Of a stretch of 6,768 nucleotides of DNA, positions 4,790 to 6,768 are shown piece after piece. The first letter of the stretch is position 1, and the number at the start of each line of letters is the position of its first letter. The notes under the pieces are model-generated. The model searched no databases and was not told the origin of the DNA. It saw only the letters and a program-made list of their open reading frames with translations. Source of the stretch: Bacteroidales bacterium UBA1711 (lineage in GTDB: Bacteria > Bacteroidota > Bacteroidia > Bacteroidales > P3). Location of the stretch: the NCBI GenBank assembly GCA_002317325.1, contig DCJB01000126.1:1-6768 (forward strand), in the 5' to 3' direction. The position numbers and the translations under genes were made by a program.

Positions 4790-6665
4790 CGCTCGCCTCC
4801 GAGTCATCGACCATCTGACGGAGCAGCCGCACCACGTCGGCCTCGTCAATTTGTCCGATGCGTGCGGCAATCTCGTCGGCCCGCAGGGGGGACTGGCTGA
4901 TGAGGGCGCGGATGCGTTGTCGGAGGGCCGTGTCGGGGGCGGCGGGGGCATTGACGATGCAGCGGTCGCAGCAGCCGCAGGGAGCCGCCGCGCTGTCGCC
5001 GAAATAAGAGACGAGGTACTGGCTGCGGCAGCCCGATTCCATAGTCACATAATATTTGACTGCTTCCAGCCGCCGTGCGGCGCGGAGTTTGAGGTCGCGG
5101 TAGCCCGAATCGTTGAGGCTGAGTCCCCCCACATCGATGCGGGGCGCGGTGAAATAGATTTGGGGGCGGTTGGTTTTTGGGCGATAGACAATCACCTTGA
5201 GTTCGTGGATGTGGAGCAACATCTTGCGGACGGTCTCCTCGTCGAGGAAGGTGCGGCGGGCGATGGCCCGCTCGGAGATGGGGACGAAGTCGGTGAATAG
5301 TCCGCCATACATACGCAGGAGCATGGTGACGAGGTCGCCATAGCGGTGCTGCTCCACCTGAAAGCGGTACAATTCCTCGCGTCCGATGGGGATGAAGAGC
5401 CGCGACTCGGTCACCTCACGGTCGGGGATATAGAGCAGGCCCTCGCGCTCGAGGAAGTGTAGCGAGTTGTATAACTCGGGCACCGAGAAGCCGTAAGTGC
5501 GGCAGAGCGTCTCCAAGTCGAAGTCGAACTGGCACCCCTCCCCCGCCCCGACGGGGAGCTGATAGTAGTTGCACACGGCCCGATAGACGTTGGCAATCTG
5601 CTGACGGGTGGGGAAAGAGGAGGCGAAGAGGTTGTCGAGCGTCTCCAAGTCCGTGTCGTCGTAGAGCAGCACGGCGTAGGCCTTCTTTCCGTCGCGGCCT
5701 GCGCGGCCCGCCTCTTGGAAGTAGGCCTCGACAGACTCGGGGATGTCCAAGTGAACCACAAACCGCACGTCGGGTTTGTCGATGCCCATGCCAAAGGCGT
5801 TGGTGGCCACCATCACCTGCGCTTCGCCCTTAGTCCAGCGCGCCTGGGCGAAGTCGCGCTCTCGTGCCGAGAGACCCGCATGATAGTAGCCTGCCGGCAC
5901 GCCGTTGGCCACCAAGGCCTCTGCCACCTCGCGCGCCCGGCGTCGGCGGCCCACATAGACGATGCCGCTGCCGCCCACCGCACGGACGATGCGGAGCAGC
6001 CGGTTAGTCTTGTCCTGCTCGCGGAAGACCATGTATGCCAAGTTCTCGCGCACAAAGCTGCTGCGGAATGTGCGGGCCTTGGGGCGGAAGCAGAGCTGGC
6101 GGCAGATGTCGCGGGCCACCTCGGGGGTGGCGGTGGCGGTGAGCGCCAGCACGGGTGCCTTGGGGTGATAAGCCCGGATGAGGGCAATCTGAAGGTAAGG
6201 GGGGCGGAAGTCGTAGCCCCACTGCGAAATGCAGTGAGCCTCGTCAACGGCTATCAGCGACACCTTCATACGGCGGAAATGCTCGATAAACTGGCGCTGC
6301 CTCAGCCGTTCGGGCGAGACATAGAGCACCTTGACCGCCCCTGTGAGGCACTGGCTGTAGAGGGCCTCCTGCTGCACGGGGAGGAGGCCGCTGACAAGGC
6401 AGGCCGCCTTGACGCCCCGGTCGGAGAGGTGCTGCACCTGGTCCTTCATGAGCGAGATAAGCGGCGACACCACCAAGCAGAGCCCGTCCCCCAACACGGC
6501 CGGCACCTGGTAGCAGAGCGACTTGCCGCCGCCCGTGGGCAGGAGCGCCAGGGTGTCGGCTCCTTCCATGACAGAAGTGATAATATCCTCCTGCAAGGGG
6601 CGGAAAGCATCGTAGCCCCAATACTTGCGTAGGGCGGCGCGGAGGCGCGGCTGCAACTGGTCCAT
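4755..6665 (-). CDS. recQ: ATP-dependent DNA helicase RecQ, Bacteroidota type
   Basis: A 636-aa 3'-5' DNA helicase of the RecQ family (SF2), acting in recombination and fork repair. Motifs in order are the Q-motif region YWGYDAFRPLQ (15-25), Walker A PTGGGKS (43-49), SPLISLMKDQ (67-76), DEAH with the aromatic-rich loop CISQWGYDFRP (141-155), LALTATAT (173-180), VYVGRRRR (236-243), ATNAFGMGIDKPDVR (287-301) and QEAGRAGRDG (317-326, with the arginine-finger region). The zinc site is C546, C563, C566, C569, with the C-x16-C-x2-C-x2-C spacing of E. coli RecQ, but about 220 residues beyond motif VI instead of directly after the helicase core; a helical, winged-helix-like segment (about 355-510) lies between. 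A short helical tail (575-636) replaces HRDC. ATG 6665 is the only start upstream of the Q-motif; no strong promoter was found for it. Confidence 0.95.
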   Translation of the reverse strand: MDQLQPRLRAALRKYWGYDAFRPLQEDIITSVMEGADTLALLPTGGGKSLCYQVPAVLGDGLCLVVSPLISLMKDQVQHLSDRGVKAACLVSGLLPVQQEALYSQCLTGAVKVLYVSPERLRQRQFIEHFRRMKVSLIAVDEAHCISQWGYDFRPPYLQIALIRAYHPKAPVLALTATATPEVARDICRQLCFRPKARTFRSSFVRENLAYMVFREQDKTNRLLRIVRAVGGSGIVYVGRRRRAREVAEALVANGVPAGYYHAGLSARERDFAQARWTKGEAQVMVATNAFGMGIDKPDVRFVVHLDIPESVEAYFQEAGRAGRDGKKAYAVLLYDDTDLETLDNLFASSFPTRQQIANVYRAVCNYYQLPVGAGEGCQFDFDLETLCRTYGFSVPELYNSLHFLEREGLLYIPDREVTESRLFIPIGREELYRFQVEQHRYGDLVTMLLRMYGGLFTDFVPISERAIARRTFLDEETVRKMLLHIHELKVIVYRPKTNRPQIYFTAPRIDVGGLSLNDSGYRDLKLRAARRLEAVKYYVTMESGCRSQYLVSYFGDSAAAPCGCCDRCIVNAPAAPDTALRQRIRALISQSPLRADEIAARIGQIDEADVVRLLRQMVDDSEASVNARFQYSAVR

Positions 6666-6667
6666 AC

Positions 6668-6709
6668 AAAAAAGCCCTGCAAGACGCCGGAAAGCGGCCT
6701 TGCAGGGCT
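6668..6709 (-). terminator. Intrinsic terminator just upstream of recQ
   Basis: On the minus strand, AGCCCTGCAAG (6709-6699) pairs perfectly with CTTGCAGGGCT (6683-6673). Inside, GCCG/CGGC adds 4 bp around a CTTTC loop with a 2-nt bulge. A run of six T (6673-6668) follows. This is a strong rho-independent terminator for the gene ending at 6725. Only two bases separate the T-run from the recQ ATG, so it could also act as an attenuator on recQ. Confidence 0.85.
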
Positions 6710-6724
6710 GGGGGATGACAAAGG

Positions 6725-6768
6725 TTAGCGGATGAGGCTGATAGTGCCTTTCTGCGTGACGATATTCT
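6725..6768 (-). CDS. C-terminal end of an unidentified minus-strand gene (partial)
   Basis: One minus-strand frame enters from the window edge and reads NIVTQKGTISLIR before a TAA at 6727-6725. The strong terminator begins 15 nt beyond that stop, which supports this being the true end of a gene in this frame. Only 13 residues are visible, too few to name the product. The other minus frame that stays open here runs into recQ without any start codon and is less likely to be coding. Confidence 0.5.
   Translation of the reverse strand, partial: NIVTQKGTISLIR

Noticed and set aside
3503..4951. Long minus-strand 482-codon frame across the YwqK-like, maf and recQ ends
   Set aside because: It is antisense to two clearly recognisable genes and overlaps recQ, with biased Ala/Val/His/Pro composition typical of reverse reading of GC-rich codons and no recognisable motifs.
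5715..6632. Plus-strand 305-codon frame opposite recQ
   Set aside because: recQ has every helicase motif in order; this frame is antisense and has no recognisable family.
6719..6726. Minus-strand AACCTTTG as a recQ -7 box
   Set aside because: The first base differs from TAnnTTTG and no TTG lies at the right distance upstream, so it was not called a promoter.

Overview
The window reads as an ordinary chromosomal segment of a GC-rich member of the Bacteroidota, most likely order Bacteroidales. Three observations support this. Two promoter-like sites match the Bacteroidota pattern (TTTG, about 20 nt, TAnnTTTG). Starts lack convincing Shine-Dalgarno sites and have A/T-rich leaders. The protein set is also typical: a short RecX, a lone starch-synthase N-terminal domain, a DUF4270 lipoprotein, a YwqK-like repeat protein, Maf and a RecQ without an HRDC domain. 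Genus cannot be fixed from this window.

Layout. At the left, on the minus strand, is recX (RecA modulator), after which a G-rich tract reaches the window edge. A divergent intergenic region (about 490-711) carries one promoter facing each way, with a perfect 14-bp palindrome and a 9-bp inverted repeat between them. Four plus-strand genes follow: a GT5 (glycogen/starch synthase-like) half-protein, a DUF4270 lipoprotein, a secreted YwqK/MORN-like repeat protein, and maf (nucleotide pyrophosphatase) only 6 nt behind it. On the minus strand recQ converges on maf and overlaps its last 35 bp. Just upstream of recQ an intrinsic terminator ends 2 nt before the recQ ATG. It serves a further minus-strand gene of which only the last 13 codons and the stop are present.

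How the genes relate. recX and recQ are DNA-repair functions but are separate transcription units. The four plus-strand genes could be one transcript from the promoter at 651-684, since no clear terminator or internal promoter separates them. The GT5-like protein lacks the catalytic-site features and the C-terminal domain of glycogen synthases, so its name probably overstates its activity.

The most unusual structure is in the two gaps flanking the DUF4270 gene. Both have the same three-part design: a GTGAAYN 7-bp tandem array whose first unit contains the upstream gene's TGA stop, then a run of six G, then a TWAATTM 7-bp array ending just before the next start. The arrays place stop codons in every plus-strand frame. 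They look like a dispersed intergenic repeat pair rather than chance sequence. No complete new defence or mobile system is visible.
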